A stretch of 64,000 nt of DNA from Lampropedia aestuarii (GTDB lineage: Bacteria; Pseudomonadota; Gammaproteobacteria; Burkholderiales; Burkholderiaceae_C). Shown one piece after another: positions 1 to 9,670 of the stretch. The translations under genes and the position numbers were made by a program. The notes under the pieces were generated by a model that had not been told where the DNA came from, searched no databases, and was given only the letters and a program-made list of their open reading frames with translations. Location: contig NZ_SSWX01000013.1 in the NCBI RefSeq assembly GCF_004803635.1, positions 1 to 64,000 of the forward strand, given 5' to 3'. The first letter of the stretch is position 1. The number at the start of each line of letters is the position of its first letter.

Positions 1-110
1 CTGTGCCTAACCGCCAGGGGGTTTTGCTTTGGAATCGCGTTTTGCGCTCTCGTCATGGCTAAACTGAAGCGGGGCTGTGTTTGCCTGTAGTGCGGGCGTA
101 ATGCGGGCGT

Positions 111-136
111 AAAAATGGGAGCCATTTGGCTCCCAT
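111..136 (-). terminator. Intrinsic terminator of the TerB-like gene
   Basis: A 9-bp perfect stem (ATGGGAGCC / GGCTCCCAT, loop ATTT) lies 66 bp past the stop codon of the minus-strand TerB-like gene. Read on the minus strand it is followed by TTTTT, the layout of a rho-independent terminator. An 11-bp unit TGCGGGCGTAA is present twice in tandem just beyond it (91-112). Nothing else is recognisable in the first 200 bases. Confidence 0.75.
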
Positions 137-201
137 GTTCAGAGGCTAAGACTCAAATGCTTGCCTGGATCATTGCTGTGCATGTGTGGCTTGCGAATCA
201 A

Positions 202-1260
202 TCAGAAAGCGCTGGTTTTACCGCTGACCATCGACATGATGCTGCTGGCATTGAGTTTGTTTGCTTGCTCACGCATTTGCGGTAGATACTGGCTGTGCAG
301 CGAGCGACCATCTTTGAGTACATGGGCATAGGCATCTTTGAGCATTTGCGTAGAAATGCTGCGCCCGCCTGCATAGTACTGGTTGGCTACATGGCCCAGC
401 GCATAGGTCGAGGCAAAGCTCATGCCCGAGCTCACAGCCTGTTTGCCCAAGCCGCCCAGAATGCCTTTACCTGCCTTGCCAAGCAAGCCGCCCAGTAATT
501 TGCGCCCCGCCTGCTCCAAATATTGGGAAGTCATGCCCACGCCGATGGTCGCCAGGAAATCACGAATATGGCCGCGGTCCAGTTCATAGCCATAGCTTTG
601 CCCAATCTGGTAGACCAGCCGCATTTGCAGGGGAATGATGGCCATCGTTGAGAGCGACTCCGGCAGCAATTCAATCGCGCCATTGATGACAGAGGCACGC
701 AGGATTTTGCTGTCCATGGCTTGTGTATCCAGCGTGCTTGCACGGGCTGCGTTGGCCGTGCCAGGCAGTGACAAGTCAGGGTGGGGTGCGTCATTGGCGT
801 AGCTGGTGCTGTCCTCTGCGACCTGGGTGATGCTCGGCATAGCTGCTGCAGTCGCGGTTGAGGCCATACTTGCAGCTTGCAAAGGGGCATTGACTAAGGT
901 GTCAGCTTGTTGCTCTGTGTCATGCACAAAGCTTTTGCTCAGGCCTAGTGCTTCGCGCAGATTTTCCAAAAATGCTTGTTCTTTGCTACTGGTTGAGCCA
1001 TCGGCATCGCAAACGCAGACGGCCATTTCATAGGCCAGTTCGCGGCTTTCATCTGACTGCAGTGCTGCAACAGCGAGGTCGACATTAGTGCGCTTGAGCA
1101 AGACATCCTGGTAGAGTGATGGGAGATTGATGTCTGCGTTTTGTACCAAGCCTTCGGCTATGCGACGAATCTCTTCACGCTCACGCGCATGTTTCTCGCT
1201 GTCAGCATACGCTGCGAGCAAGGCGATGGTCAAAATGGCACGTACTTCTTGTTCGGTCAT
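202..1260 (-). CDS. TerB-like / DUF697-like protein
   Basis: 352-residue protein of unknown exact function. Residues 1-110 form an acidic helical region resembling the TerB tellurite-resistance fold (repeated helices, a DADGSTSSKEQAFLENL loop that could bind metal). Residues 115-190 are a low-complexity Ala/Thr linker. Residues 190-340 are hydrophobic and Gly-rich (LLGGLLGKAGKGILGGLG), like YcjF/DUF697 membrane-associated domains. It is monocistronic, with its own terminator downstream and a 249-bp gap before gcvP. The start ATG at 1260 has only a weak ribosome site. The family assignment rests on pattern memory; a role in tellurite resistance is not implied. Confidence 0.6.
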   Translation of the reverse strand: MTEQEVRAILTIALLAAYADSEKHAREREEIRRIAEGLVQNADINLPSLYQDVLLKRTNVDLAVAALQSDESRELAYEMAVCVCDADGSTSSKEQAFLENLREALGLSKSFVHDTEQQADTLVNAPLQAASMASTATAAAMPSITQVAEDSTSYANDAPHPDLSLPGTANAARASTLDTQAMDSKILRASVINGAIELLPESLSTMAIIPLQMRLVYQIGQSYGYELDRGHIRDFLATIGVGMTSQYLEQAGRKLLGGLLGKAGKGILGGLGKQAVSSGMSFASTYALGHVANQYYAGGRSISTQMLKDAYAHVLKDGRSLHSQYLPQMREQANKLNASSIMSMVSGKTSAF

Positions 1261-1415
1261 GGTAGGTAAGGTGTGTAATCGGGGTGCAGGCAGGCGTTGG
1301 CGTGGCCATGTCCTGCGCGCGTCTTGATACAGACTATGTGATCGAAGTTGGTGTATTTGGTTTCAAACCAGCGTGCTTTTTTGCACCATGCCACTGGTGT
1401 CTGCCCATCATAATC

Positions 1416-1457
1416 AAAGCCCCGCGATATGTGTCGTCCAACACATAAGCGGGGTTT
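1416..1457 (-). terminator. Hairpin terminator after gcvP
   Basis: A long interrupted hairpin lies 53 bp beyond the gcvP stop. The outer stem is CCCCGC/GCGGGG flanked by AAA/TTT, and an inner stem ATGTGT/ACACAT sits above a short internal loop. On the minus strand it is followed by CTTTGATT, a short U-rich stretch. It probably ends the gcvT-gcvH-gcvP transcript. The rest of 1261-1509 shows nothing else clear. Confidence 0.55.
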
Positions 1458-1509
1458 GTGGCAGCGCAGCTCTGCTGAGCTAAGTCTTTGCTAATCGCAC
1501 TGCAGGCTT

Positions 1510-4389
1510 TTAGTCCTCATAAGCTTGTATTGGCAAGCAAGAGCAGAACAAATTACGGTCGCCATAGACATTGTCGACACGGCCTACAGGGCACCAGTAT
1601 TTGCTTTGTTTCAAACGGGCTACCGGGTAAGCGGCTTGCTCGCGGGAGTAAGGCGCAGTCCAATCACCCACCAGTAAGCTCGCGGCAGTGTGCGGCGCAT
1701 GCACGAGTGGGTTGTTGTCTTGCGGCCAAGTGCCGTTTTCGACTTGGGCAATTTCTTGGCGAATGGACACCATGGCTTCAATGAAACGGTCCAGCTCTGC
1801 CAGGCTTTCGCTTTCAGTGGGCTCAACCATCAAGGTGCCAGGCACTGGGAATGACAGTGTGGGCGCATGAAAGCCATAATCAATCAGGCGTTTGGCCACA
1901 TCTTCCGCGGTGATGCCGCAAGCATCTTTGATCGGGCGCAGGTCCAGAATGCATTCGTGGGCTACGCGGCCATTCTCGCTCGCGTACAGCGTAGGGAAAT
2001 GTTCTTTCAATTGGCTGCTGATGTAGTTGGCGCTCAAGATCGCCGTTTGCGTGGCCTGACGCAAGCCTGCATCGCCCATCATGCGGATGTACATCCAAGA
2101 AATAGGCAGTACCGCCGCATTGCCGTAAGGCGCGGCAGAGACCGGTCCTACGCTGCCTGGTGTGTTCAAGGTGCTGGGCAAGAATGGCACCAGGTCTGCA
2201 GCCACGCATACAGGGCCTACGCCTGGACCGCCACCGCCGTGTGGAATGCAGAAGGTTTTGTGCAGGTTCAAGTGGCTGACATCGCCACCAAACTGGCCAG
2301 GTTGAGCCAAGCCAACCATCGCATTCATGTTGGCGCCGTCGACATAGACGCGGCCGCCATGCTGGTGTACCAGTTCGCAAATTTCGCGCACTTGGGTCTC
2401 AAACACACCATGGGTGCTGGGGTAGGTGATCATGATACAAGCCAGGCGATCGCTGTATTGCTCGCATTTGGCGCGCAAGTCAGCCAGATCGACGTTGCCT
2501 TGCTTGTCACAGGCGGTGACGACGACTTGCAAGCCCACCATTTGCGCACTGGCAGGGTTGGTGCCATGCGCTGACGATGGAATCAAGCAGATCGTGCGCT
2601 GTGTATCGCCTTTGGCTTCATGGTAGGCCTTGATGGCCAGCAAGCCTGCGTATTCACCTTGCGAGCCTGCGTTGGGTTGCAAGCTGACGCCAGCATAACC
2701 GGTGATGCTGCACAGCCATTGGCGCAGTTGCGCATCCAGCTCGGCATAGCCGGCCAGCTGCTCTGCAGGTGCGTAAGGGTGGATATCGGCAAACTCGGGC
2801 CAAGTGATCGGGATCATCTCGCTGGTTGCATTGAGTTTCATCGTGCAGCTGCCCAGCGGAATCATGCTGCGGTCTAGCGCCAGGTCCTTGTCGCTGAGGC
2901 TGCGCAGATAACGCAGCATTGCAGTTTCAGAGTGGTGGCTATTGAAGACCGGATGTGTCAAATACGCACTGTTTCTGCGTAAGTCCTTGGGAATCAGGTC
3001 TTGGCCATCATCGAGTTGGTTCAGGTCTGGAGTGGCCTGGGTTTTGGCAAACAGACCCAGCAATAATTCAACGTCAGCGCGGGTGCTGGTTTCATCCAGT
3101 GCAATGCCCACGCTTTGCGCGCAGACGCGACGCAAGTTCACGCCTTGGGCAACAGCTGCGGCCAACACGCTGTCAGTGGCATCGTTGGTGAGTACGGTGA
3201 GGGTATCGAAGGCGCTGCTGGCATAGAGCTTCTGGCCCAGGGCTTGCAAGCCTTTGGCCAGTATGGCTGTCAAGCGGGCAGTGCGTTGCGCAATACGAGC
3301 CAGACCTTGGGGACCATGGTAGACGGCGTACATGCTGGCGATCACGGCAGGCAAGACCTGTGCAGTGCAGATGTTGGATGTGGCTTTTTCGCGGCGGATG
3401 TGTTGTTCACGGGTTTGCAGTGCCAGGCGGAAAGCGGGATTGCCGTGCGAGTCGACACTGACGCCGACCAAGCGGCCTGGCAAGGAGCGCTTAAAGGCAT
3501 CCAGGCAGGCCATGTAACCGGCATGCGGGCCGCCAGCGCCCATCGGCATGCCAAAGCGCTGTGTGGTGCCAACGACAATGTCTGCACCCATCTCCGCGGG
3601 GCTTTTCAGCAAGGTCAGGGCCAGCAAGTCGGCGGCCATGATGAAGGCGCCTTGCTGTGCGTGTGTGGCAGCAGCAGCTTCACTGTAATCATGCACGCCA
3701 CCAATGCTGGCAGGGTACTGCGCCAGCGCCGCAAAGTGCGGTTGAGCCAAAGCGTTGTGCCATTCTTCTTGGCTTTGTGTGAGTACTATCTCAATGTCCA
3801 GTGGCGTGGCGCGGGTGCGCAACACGGCAATGGTCTGGGGGTGGCAATAGCCAGAGACCACAAATACAGCGCTTTTGGATTTAACGCTGCGCTTGGCCAA
3901 GGCCATGGCTTCGGCTGCAGCAGTGGCCTCATCGAGCATCGAGGCATTGGCAATATCCATGCCGGTCAAGTCGGTGACCATGGTCTGAAAGTTCAGCAAG
4001 GCCTCCATGCGGCCTTGGCTGATCTCTGCCTGGTAGGGGGTGTACGCAGTGTACCAAGCGGGATTCTCCAGCACATTGCGCAGGATAACGCCGGGTAAAT
4101 GGTTGCCGTAATAGCCTTGGCCAATATGGCTTTTGAGGCGTTGGTTTTTTTGCGCAATGGCGCGCATCTCGGCCAGTGCTTGAACCTCGGTGACTGGTGC
4201 GGGCAAGGCCATCGCATCGCGCTGGGCGATTGAAGCAGGCACGATGCTGTCAATCAATGTTTGCACAGAGGCCGCGCCAATGGCTGCGAGCATATGCTTG
4301 GCATCAGGCTCGGTAATGCCAATATGGCGCGGCCAGAATTCCGTGCTGTTTTCCAAATCGGTGAGAGTGGTCTGAGCTTGCATAGGCAT
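1510..4389 (-). CDS. gcvP: Glycine dehydrogenase (decarboxylating), P-protein
   Basis: P-protein of the glycine cleavage system. It decarboxylates glycine with pyridoxal phosphate and transfers the aminomethyl group to lipoylated GcvH. It is the single-chain type: an N-terminal half from about residue 15 (FWPRHIG) and a catalytic C-terminal half. The PLP lysine is in HLNLHKTF (about residue 711), followed by the Gly-rich segment [10 protein letters not shown]. From ATG 4389 it is 959 residues, normal for the family. The frame stays open to an ATG at 4455, but that extension ([13 protein letters not shown]) is unlike known P-proteins; ATG 4383 is also possible. It is third in a gcvT-gcvH-gcvP operon, 149 bp after gcvH; the gap holds a small hairpin (GGGGTG/CACCCC, 4469-4483). 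Confidence 0.97.
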   Translation of the reverse strand: MPMQAQTTLTDLENSTEFWPRHIGITEPDAKHMLAAIGAASVQTLIDSIVPASIAQRDAMALPAPVTEVQALAEMRAIAQKNQRLKSHIGQGYYGNHLPGVILRNVLENPAWYTAYTPYQAEISQGRMEALLNFQTMVTDLTGMDIANASMLDEATAAAEAMALAKRSVKSKSAVFVVSGYCHPQTIAVLRTRATPLDIEIVLTQSQEEWHNALAQPHFAALAQYPASIGGVHDYSEAAAATHAQQGAFIMAADLLALTLLKSPAEMGADIVVGTTQRFGMPMGAGGPHAGYMACLDAFKRSLPGRLVGVSVDSHGNPAFRLALQTREQHIRREKATSNICTAQVLPAVIASMYAVYHGPQGLARIAQRTARLTAILAKGLQALGQKLYASSAFDTLTVLTNDATDSVLAAAVAQGVNLRRVCAQSVGIALDETSTRADVELLLGLFAKTQATPDLNQLDDGQDLIPKDLRRNSAYLTHPVFNSHHSETAMLRYLRSLSDKDLALDRSMIPLGSCTMKLNATSEMIPITWPEFADIHPYAPAEQLAGYAELDAQLRQWLCSITGYAGVSLQPNAGSQGEYAGLLAIKAYHEAKGDTQRTICLIPSSAHGTNPASAQMVGLQVVVTACDKQGNVDLADLRAKCEQYSDRLACIMITYPSTHGVFETQVREICELVHQHGGRVYVDGANMNAMVGLAQPGQFGGDVSHLNLHKTFCIPHGGGGPGVGPVCVAADLVPFLPSTLNTPGSVGPVSAAPYGNAAVLPISWMYIRMMGDAGLRQATQTAILSANYISSQLKEHFPTLYASENGRVAHECILDLRPIKDACGITAEDVAKRLIDYGFHAPTLSFPVPGTLMVEPTESESLAELDRFIEAMVSIRQEIAQVENGTWPQDNNPLVHAPHTAASLLVGDWTAPYSREQAAYPVARLKQSKYWCPVGRVDNVYGDRNLFCSCLPIQAYED

Positions 4390-4538
4390 GGTCTTGGCGC
4401 CGCGACGCAAAAAAGAAAGTAACAAACAAAATAAAAACAATGCAGCGACTGGCAAATGCAGCCGCTAAGGGGTGATGCACCCCAGTAGCGCATCAACCTG
4501 GACAGAGTTATCGGTGGGGATAGCTCTGGCAGTGCAGC

Positions 4539-4913
4539 TCAGGCCTCTTTGGCAAAGGCCTCGTAGGCGGCTTCATCCAATAAGTCGTCGAGCTGACTGG
4601 GCACGGCCAGTTTGACTTTGAAGAACCAGCCTTCGGCCAGTGGTGCTGTATTGGCCAGACTCGGATCGTCGCGCAGGGCTTCGTTGATTTCAACGATTTC
4701 ACCGTCAACAGGCATGTACACGTCGGCTGCGGCTTTGACAGACTCAACCACACCAGCAACATCGCCTTGTTTGAAGCTGGCACCGACCTCGGGCAAGTCC
4801 ACAAACACCACATCGCCCAGTGCGTCTTGCGCATGCAAGGTGATGCCAACAATGGCGGAATCGGGGTTGCTGACGTCGACCCACTCGTGATCGCGGGAGA
4901 ATTTCAGGCTCAT
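4539..4913 (-). CDS. gcvH: Glycine cleavage system H protein
   Basis: 124-residue lipoyl carrier that shuttles the aminomethyl group from GcvP to GcvT and is reoxidised by lipoamide dehydrogenase. The lipoylation lysine is Lys60 in the motif [12 protein letters not shown]. Length and the C-terminal acidic helix are typical of the family. Two tandem ATG codons exist (4916 and 4913); a GGAG ribosome site 7 nt upstream favours 4913. It lies between gcvT and gcvP on the same strand. Confidence 0.97.
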   Translation of the reverse strand: MSLKFSRDHEWVDVSNPDSAIVGITLHAQDALGDVVFVDLPEVGASFKQGDVAGVVESVKAAADVYMPVDGEIVEINEALRDDPSLANTAPLAEGWFFKVKLAVPSQLDDLLDEAAYEAFAKEA

Positions 4914-5073
4914 CATGAGGCTCCGGTTAGTAAGACAAGGAATGGGACGGCTGTCCCTGTTCGAATTGTGCGAGAGCACAGCTGCCACTGTAGCCAACTT
5001 GGAGACCAGGGCAAGCAGCCCTGGCAGGTTCAATGGCGTTTTGGCAGCAGCCCAAGGGGGCGTTGAGCGCGGC

Positions 5074-6216
5074 TCAGCCGCGGTAGTAGCGTGCTGGCAC
5101 GAAGGACCCGCTAGTGACTTCCATGGGTATTTTTTTACCGCGTACCATCGCATAGAGCACGGTGCCTGCAGCGGCATACTCCAGCGGGACATAGGCCATC
5201 GCAATGGGCTTGTCGAGGCAAGGGGAGAGCAGGCCGCTGGTGACTTCGCCCACGCGCTCGCCCTGTGCATTGTGCAACTCAGTGTGCTCACGCACCGGCA
5301 CACGCTCTTGCCCTAATAAGCTGACGCGTTTGCGCGGCAGGGTGCTGGGTTGGTCGATTTCTGCCAGTACCTTGTCTGCGCCCGGAAAGCCGCCGGCGCG
5401 CTCGCCACCCAAGCGACGCACTTTGGGGATAGCCCAGTTCAGCGAGGCTTGCGCTGGCGTGCTGCTGGTGTCGATGTCGTTGCCATACAAGCACAAACCG
5501 GCTTCGAGTCGCAAGGAATTGCGTGCACCCAAGCCAATGGGCATGACGCCATCCTGCGCCAGCAGTGCACGCGCAAAGGCTTGGGCTGCCGTAGCAGGCA
5601 GGGACACTTCAAAACCATCTTCACCGGTGTAGCCACTGCGGGTGATGTAGAGCGACTGGCCCTGCCAGGCAAAGGCGCCACCGGTCATGAAGACCAGCTT
5701 GTTCACGCCTGGCACCAGTGCTTCTAAGGCTTGCACAGCGCTTGGGCCCTGCAAGGCCAGCAGCGCTTGCTCTGGCATGGGGGTGACGGTGCAGATCTGG
5801 CCGATGCGGGCTTGAATCCAGGCAATGTCAGCGGCTTTGCAAGCACCGTTGACGATTAAGAACAGGTCATCGCCACGGTTGACGAACATCAGGTCATCCA
5901 AAATGCCACCGTCGTCATTGAGCAGCAAGCCATAGCGCTGTTTGTGCAGATCCAGGCCGATCACATCGACTGGCAACAGACTCTCAAGTGCGGCGGCGGC
6001 ATCTGGGCCTGATAAGCGCAGTTGGCCCATGTGCGAGACGTCAAACAAGCCTGCCTTTTCACGCACATGCAAATGCTCCTTCATCAGGCCGGCTGGGTAT
6101 TGAACGGGCATCGCGTAGCCGGCAAAAGGCACCATGCGTGCGCCCAGTTCTTGGTGCAGGGCATGCAGTGGGGTATGCAGTAGCGCAGTCGTGGCGATGT
6201 TGGATGAGGTAGTCAT
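5074..6216 (-). CDS. gcvT: Glycine cleavage system T protein (aminomethyltransferase)
   Basis: 380-residue aminomethyltransferase that moves the methylene group from lipoyl-GcvH to tetrahydrofolate and releases ammonia. The N-terminal motif ([18 protein letters not shown]) and the DVSHMGQ segment are characteristic, and the C-terminal barrel domain is complete. The start at 6216 is supported by GGAG about 9 nt upstream; the frame stays open further upstream, but that extension is translated riboswitch. It is the first gene of the glycine-induced gcvTHP operon, directly downstream of the tandem glycine riboswitch. Confidence 0.97.
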   Translation of the reverse strand: MTTSSNIATTALLHTPLHALHQELGARMVPFAGYAMPVQYPAGLMKEHLHVREKAGLFDVSHMGQLRLSGPDAAAALESLLPVDVIGLDLHKQRYGLLLNDDGGILDDLMFVNRGDDLFLIVNGACKAADIAWIQARIGQICTVTPMPEQALLALQGPSAVQALEALVPGVNKLVFMTGGAFAWQGQSLYITRSGYTGEDGFEVSLPATAAQAFARALLAQDGVMPIGLGARNSLRLEAGLCLYGNDIDTSSTPAQASLNWAIPKVRRLGGERAGGFPGADKVLAEIDQPSTLPRKRVSLLGQERVPVREHTELHNAQGERVGEVTSGLLSPCLDKPIAMAYVPLEYAAAGTVLYAMVRGKKIPMEVTSGSFVPARYYRG

Positions 6217-6270
6217 GGCAAGGATCTCCAATACATAAAGCACCACAGCGTGCGGCTGCGGTGGGGAGAC

Positions 6271-6520
6271 CCTGTTGTCCTCTTTACCTGAGAGATTCAA
6301 CCAAATGCGTCGTGCAAGTGCATTTGACACATTTGGTTTTGCTCCTTCGGTGGCTGGTTGCAGCTTGCGTGGATGCGAACCAACTCTCTCCAACGGGGGG
6401 CGTTTGTGCAATCACAAACGTTTGTCAGTCCTTTTGCCTGAGCGTTTGGGGTTATTGGCCCTGCGCCTTCGGCGGCGGTGCTGCTGCATCAGCAATGCAG
6501 TGCCCACTCTCTCCTGACAG
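6271..6520 (-). promoter_or_regulatory. Tandem glycine riboswitch of gcvT operon
   Basis: Two glycine aptamers lie in the gcvT leader. On the minus strand, aptamer I (about 6520 to 6424) starts TGTCAGGAGAGAG, carries GCCGAAGGCGCAGG and ends CTCAGGCAAAAGGACTGACA, with TGTCAG/CTGACA closing P1. Aptamer II (about 6394 to 6271) starts TTGGAGAGAG, carries CCGAAGGAGCAAAACC and ends CTCTCAGGTAAAGAGGACA. These are hallmark conserved segments of the glycine riboswitch class, which usually switches gcv operons on when glycine is abundant. The linker between aptamers (6395-6423) contains a perfect 8-bp hairpin CGTTTGTG/CACAAACG (6401-6420). The end of aptamer II is 54 nt from the gcvT start. Confidence 0.93.
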
Positions 6521-6526
6521 GTTGTG

Positions 6527-6532
6527 ATTGTA
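6527..6532 (-). promoter_or_regulatory. Candidate -10 box for gcvT operon
   Basis: TACAAT on the minus strand lies about 7 nt before the first riboswitch base, where the -10 element should be if the transcript begins with aptamer I. The matching -35 position (TGTGAG, 6550-6555) is poor, so the promoter may be weak or activated. A second candidate, TATAAA, sits at 6560-6565. The stretch 6660-6745 is strikingly AT-rich and has no recognisable gene. Confidence 0.4.
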
Positions 6533-6788
6533 GTGATGTTCTGCACTGGCTCACAGCGTTTTATAGCGTGCCGTGCAGGTTTTTTTGAATCAGCATTTCA
6601 ACAAGCAGGCAGCGTTGGCAGATTGCATGCGTATTTGCGTCGAAGTGCCTGGTGAATCGAGTGGGGCGCGGGAATATTTACTATCTTTTATCTTTTATTA
6701 ATTATTTGAGGTTAAAAAACAATATTTTTAGTTATATCTAATGCGCGCAACAGACTTGGGAGTTTTTGTTGAATGCATACAGCCACAA

Positions 6789-6822
6789 GCAAAAGGCCCC
6801 AGAAATTGCTGAGGCCTTTTGC
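6789..6822 (-). terminator. Intrinsic terminator of accD
   Basis: A perfect 10-bp stem GCAAAAGGCC/GGCCTTTTGC with a 14-nt loop lies 54 bp past the accD stop. The A-run and T-run on either side let it work in both directions. It separates accD from the gcv promoter region. Confidence 0.75.
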
Positions 6823-6875
6823 GATGCTTAGTGCCTGATGTCAGCTGCTATGGCTGTTGCAGGCGCCAGTTGATC

Positions 6876-7856
6876 TCAGAGCGACTTCGGGGCGCTTTTC
6901 GCTGCAGACTTGGCTGCCATTTTGTCATTGGCAGTCTCTGTGGTTGGGGCAGCGTTGCCGGCGCCAACCAAAGTGCCCATTTCTTGCGCTGGCAGGGCTT
7001 TATGGTGCGTCAAAATTGCCAGGTTTTGTGCAATTGTGTGGCGCAGCTCACGGCGGTCGACGATCATGTCAATCGCCCCTTTTTCCAGCAAGAACTCAGC
7101 ACGTTGGAAGCCTTCAGGCAGCTTCACGCGAACGGTCGATTCAATCACGCGTGGGCCGGCAAAGCCAATCAGGGCTTTGGGCTCAGCAATCACCAAGTCG
7201 CCCATGAAGGCAAAGCTGGCGCTGACGCCGCCCATCGTAGGGTCGGTCAACACGCTGATAAAAGGCAGACCTTGCTGACCAAACTGGGTCAGGGCTGCAT
7301 TGGTTTTGGCCATTTGCATCAACGACAGCAAGCCTTCTTGCATGCGTGCACCCCCAGTGGCGGTAAAGCAAATGAATGGCACTTTTTTGTGCAGCGCAGC
7401 TTGCACAGCGCGCACAAAGCGCTCACCGACCACACTGCCCATGCTGCCGGCCATGAAGTTGAATTCAAAGCACGCCGCAACCACAGGCAAGCCCATGAGC
7501 TGACCGCCCATGGTGACCAGCGCTTCGGTTTCGTTGGTGGCTTTGTTGGCCTCCTTGAGACGGTCGGGGTATTTGCGACTGTCTTTGAATTTCAGCGAAT
7601 CGACCGGCGTGACTTCCTGGCCGATTTCGTAGCGGCCTTCCGGATCGAGGAAGGCATTGAGGCGCATGCGCGCGCCAATGCGTTGGTGGGAGCCGCAATG
7701 TGGGCAGACATTTTGGTTTTTTTCCAGGTCTGCGCGGTACAAAACGGTTTCACATGCAGGACATTTTGACCACAATCCTTCGGGAATCTGGTGGCGCGCA
7801 GTAGATTCGGCGCTGCGAATCAGTCGTGATGGGATTATTTTGTCAAGCCAGGACAT
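6876..7856 (-). CDS. accD: Acetyl-CoA carboxylase, carboxyltransferase beta subunit
   Basis: 326-residue beta subunit of the carboxyltransferase that, with AccA, moves the carboxyl group from biotin-BCCP to acetyl-CoA, the first committed step of fatty acid synthesis. The N-terminal zinc ribbon is intact (Cys32, Cys35, Cys51, Cys54 in CPAC and CPHC). The crotonase-type core shows TGGARMQEG and GRVIE-like segments. About 35 residues at the C-terminus are an Ala/Lys-rich tail. In betaproteobacteria accD normally follows trpA (trpF-trpB-trpA-accD-folC). Here trpFBA lies at 32-35 kb and accD stands alone with its own terminator, so the ancestral cluster has been split. Confidence 0.97.
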   Translation of the reverse strand: MSWLDKIIPSRLIRSAESTARHQIPEGLWSKCPACETVLYRADLEKNQNVCPHCGSHQRIGARMRLNAFLDPEGRYEIGQEVTPVDSLKFKDSRKYPDRLKEANKATNETEALVTMGGQLMGLPVVAACFEFNFMAGSMGSVVGERFVRAVQAALHKKVPFICFTATGGARMQEGLLSLMQMAKTNAALTQFGQQGLPFISVLTDPTMGGVSASFAFMGDLVIAEPKALIGFAGPRVIESTVRVKLPEGFQRAEFLLEKGAIDMIVDRRELRHTIAQNLAILTHHKALPAQEMGTLVGAGNAAPTTETANDKMAAKSAAKSAPKSL

Positions 7857-8083
7857 GCGTGAATGGAAGGGGTTGGGCAGTCTTTGGGACCGCGAATGTT
7901 CAATAACACAGCCGTTAGCAAGCTTTGTACGACTCGCTGCCTTGGCCTCAGAGTGGGCTTATGACGATCAGTACTCACCCCTCACTTCAACAAGGTAGAG
8001 GGAGCTTGCAGCGTTAAAGCCGGTCTGCGATTGTAGTCAATTTCTGCTGCGTGCGGATTTTCTGCATTCGGCGCAGCTCTTTG

Positions 8084-8287
8084 TCAAGATTCTGTGCCTT
8101 CATCCAGTGCCGGGGGGGTAGCTTGGATGCGAAAGGATTCGCTGGCCCACGCGCCCATGTCGATGAGCTTGCAGCGCTCACTGCAAAACGGCCTCCAGCG
8201 GTTACTGGGCGCAAAAACAGAGGGCTGCTGGCACTGCGGGCAAGGAACAACAGTTGCTGAAGAAACGGAAGATTCGGAATGGACCAT
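8084..8287 (-). CDS. yacG: DNA gyrase inhibitor YacG
   Basis: 67-residue zinc-finger protein. YacG binds the GyrB subunit and inhibits gyrase in E. coli. The four zinc ligands are present as CPQC (Cys16, Cys19) and FCSERC (Cys35, Cys39), followed by the family signature KLIDMGAWASE. A GTG at 8308 would add seven residues; neither start has a clear ribosome site. It precedes zapD's 3' end on the same strand, separated by repeat element A. The yacG-zapD pairing is common in betaproteobacteria, although coaE and the prepilin peptidase gene that usually accompany it are not here. Confidence 0.88.
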   Translation of the reverse strand: MVHSESSVSSATVVPCPQCQQPSVFAPSNRWRPFCSERCKLIDMGAWASESFRIQATPPALDEGTES

Positions 8288-8357
8288 GGAATATGCTGAA
8301 GCAGCCACAAGATATAGGCCATGGCTGCGTGGAATATTGTTAGAGCGTAATCAGGCT

Positions 8358-8629
8358 CTTAGAGCCTATTCAAAGTCTCGACGCAGTCGCGCAAGGCACA
8401 AAAAAGAGGCAGTACAAGACGCCTGTTGCAGCGCATACCTCTGTATGAGCAAAACGGGCTACGCAGTAATGCGCTTTTTTGTGCCTTGCCCTTTGGGTTG
8501 GAGCCTAAAAGGCACGCTGCTTTGTTAAAAATCCTCGCCGGGCAGATAGCCCGACTGCGGTTTTTGCCGCGCATCGTATCCTTTTGGGCTCCAACGCGGT
8601 CTGCGTGGAGACTTTGAACAGGCTCTTAC
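8358..8629 (+). repeat. Interspersed cloverleaf repeat, copy A (full length)
   Basis: About 270 bp between yacG and zapD. The outer inverted repeat runs from 8359 (TTAGAGCC...) to 8628 (...GGCTCTTA) and includes TTCAAAGTCTC (8369-8379) paired with GAGACTTTGAA (8608-8618). It encloses hairpin I (GCAAGGCACAAAAAAG 8391-8406 with 8474-8489, 16 bp perfect) and hairpin II (8497-8512 with 8580-8595, 16 bp, one mismatch). Flanks read CTTAG (8358-8362) and CTTAC (8625-8629). It matches copy D in reverse orientation along its whole length and encodes no protein of note. An extra element end (CAGGCTCTTA) abuts the left side. The right end supplies the zapD stop codon. Confidence 0.85.
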
Positions 8630-9408
8630 AAGCCGCAGATGGCAACTTCGAGCGACAAGTCTTTATAAGTTTGGCTCGATTTGCCTTCTAAATTGGGCTC
8701 CATCATACGCACAGAGATCAATAAACGGTTGGCACTGATCTCAGGAGTGACGTCATCGCGCGGGTCAATCCACAAGCGCAGCAGCTGGAAGCCGCGAGTA
8801 GCGGGCAGGTTTTGCTGGAATTGGCCTCGAGAGACAGCGACGCGGTGGGCTGTGCCAGTATCGCGGATGAGTTTGAGCAGCAAAAACACCGTATCGGCCA
8901 CAGGTGTCAGGCTATTGGCCCAAGTCTCTAAATCGCGCAAGCGTGTGGCCGAGGGTTTGTGCTTCCAGTGGTGAAACAGTGGCAGATCAAAGTTGCAGGT
9001 GCCGCCGGGGATAGCCATGCGGCTGCGAATGGTGTTGAGCCACTCATTCTCGATGATGGCCTGGCCTGGCTTGCCTGCAAGCAGGTTGAGGTTTTTAACG
9101 CAGTAATCAATGCGGCTAAAAATGCGATCCAGCACGCCGTGGTCTATGTCTGGATAGTCTTTGTAGATTTGCATTGCCGTGCGCTGGCGCTCCAAATCTT
9201 TGAGCAAGTCGGTTTTCAGGTCGGTACGACTGGCCACATCAACCGCTTCAAAAATGGTTTGTAGCGCGTACTGGTGGTCACAGGTGTCTGAGCGAGCGAG
9301 CAGCTCCTGCAGGCGCAAAAGCAGGTATTCGAGACGCAAATATGTGCGAATGCGCTCATTGAATGGGTATTCGTAAAGTATCACTCTGATGCGGTCCTGC
9401 TGAGGCAA
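8626..9408 (-). CDS. zapD: Cell division protein ZapD
   Basis: 260-residue FtsZ-associated protein. ZapD bundles and crosslinks FtsZ filaments at the division site. The N-terminal motif ILYEYPFNERIRTYLRLE and internal segments such as LNLLAGK are characteristic, and the length fits the family. The listed start is TTG at 9408; a GTG at 9384 with AGGA upstream (ten-nt spacing) would remove eight residues and is equally plausible. The TAA stop (8626-8628) lies inside the terminal repeat of element A, so the last residues (ICGL) sit at an insertion boundary. The 262 bp upstream (9409-9670) hold no gene and are AT-rich around 9525-9570. Confidence 0.93.
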   Translation of the reverse strand: MPQQDRIRVILYEYPFNERIRTYLRLEYLLLRLQELLARSDTCDHQYALQTIFEAVDVASRTDLKTDLLKDLERQRTAMQIYKDYPDIDHGVLDRIFSRIDYCVKNLNLLAGKPGQAIIENEWLNTIRSRMAIPGGTCNFDLPLFHHWKHKPSATRLRDLETWANSLTPVADTVFLLLKLIRDTGTAHRVAVSRGQFQQNLPATRGFQLLRLWIDPRDDVTPEISANRLLISVRMMEPNLEGKSSQTYKDLSLEVAICGL

Positions 9409-9670
9409 CTAGAAAGGTTGCAAGCCTGTGTGGGCTTGCCAAAATAGGAGTTTCCAAGTCTCCGCTCAGCATGCTTCATCTGCGTATTCTCAGGGAGGCT
9501 TTATGCATGCCAAGCAATTGTTTGATTTTTATAGAAAGAAACAGAAAATTCAAGAAACAATTCATTTTTGATTATGCAACAAAGGCAGCATGGCCAGTGC
9601 ACTCATGCAAAGCGATTGTTAAGCAGCGCCAAGCGCTTTATTGACCCGATGGAGCCTCGCTGCCAATGGC

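Noticed and set aside
202-1260. Tellurite resistance determinant
   Set aside because: Only a TerB-like helical domain is present; no TerC, TerD or other ter genes are nearby.
1867-2574. Long plus-strand reading frames opposite gcvP, fimV, ligA and dgt
   Set aside because: They are antisense shadows of well-supported genes, with skewed composition and no ribosome sites or family-like motifs.
8358-8629. Repeat elements as insertion sequences
   Set aside because: About 270 bp is too short for a transposase, and the internal frames match nothing recognisable. They are listed as repeats only.
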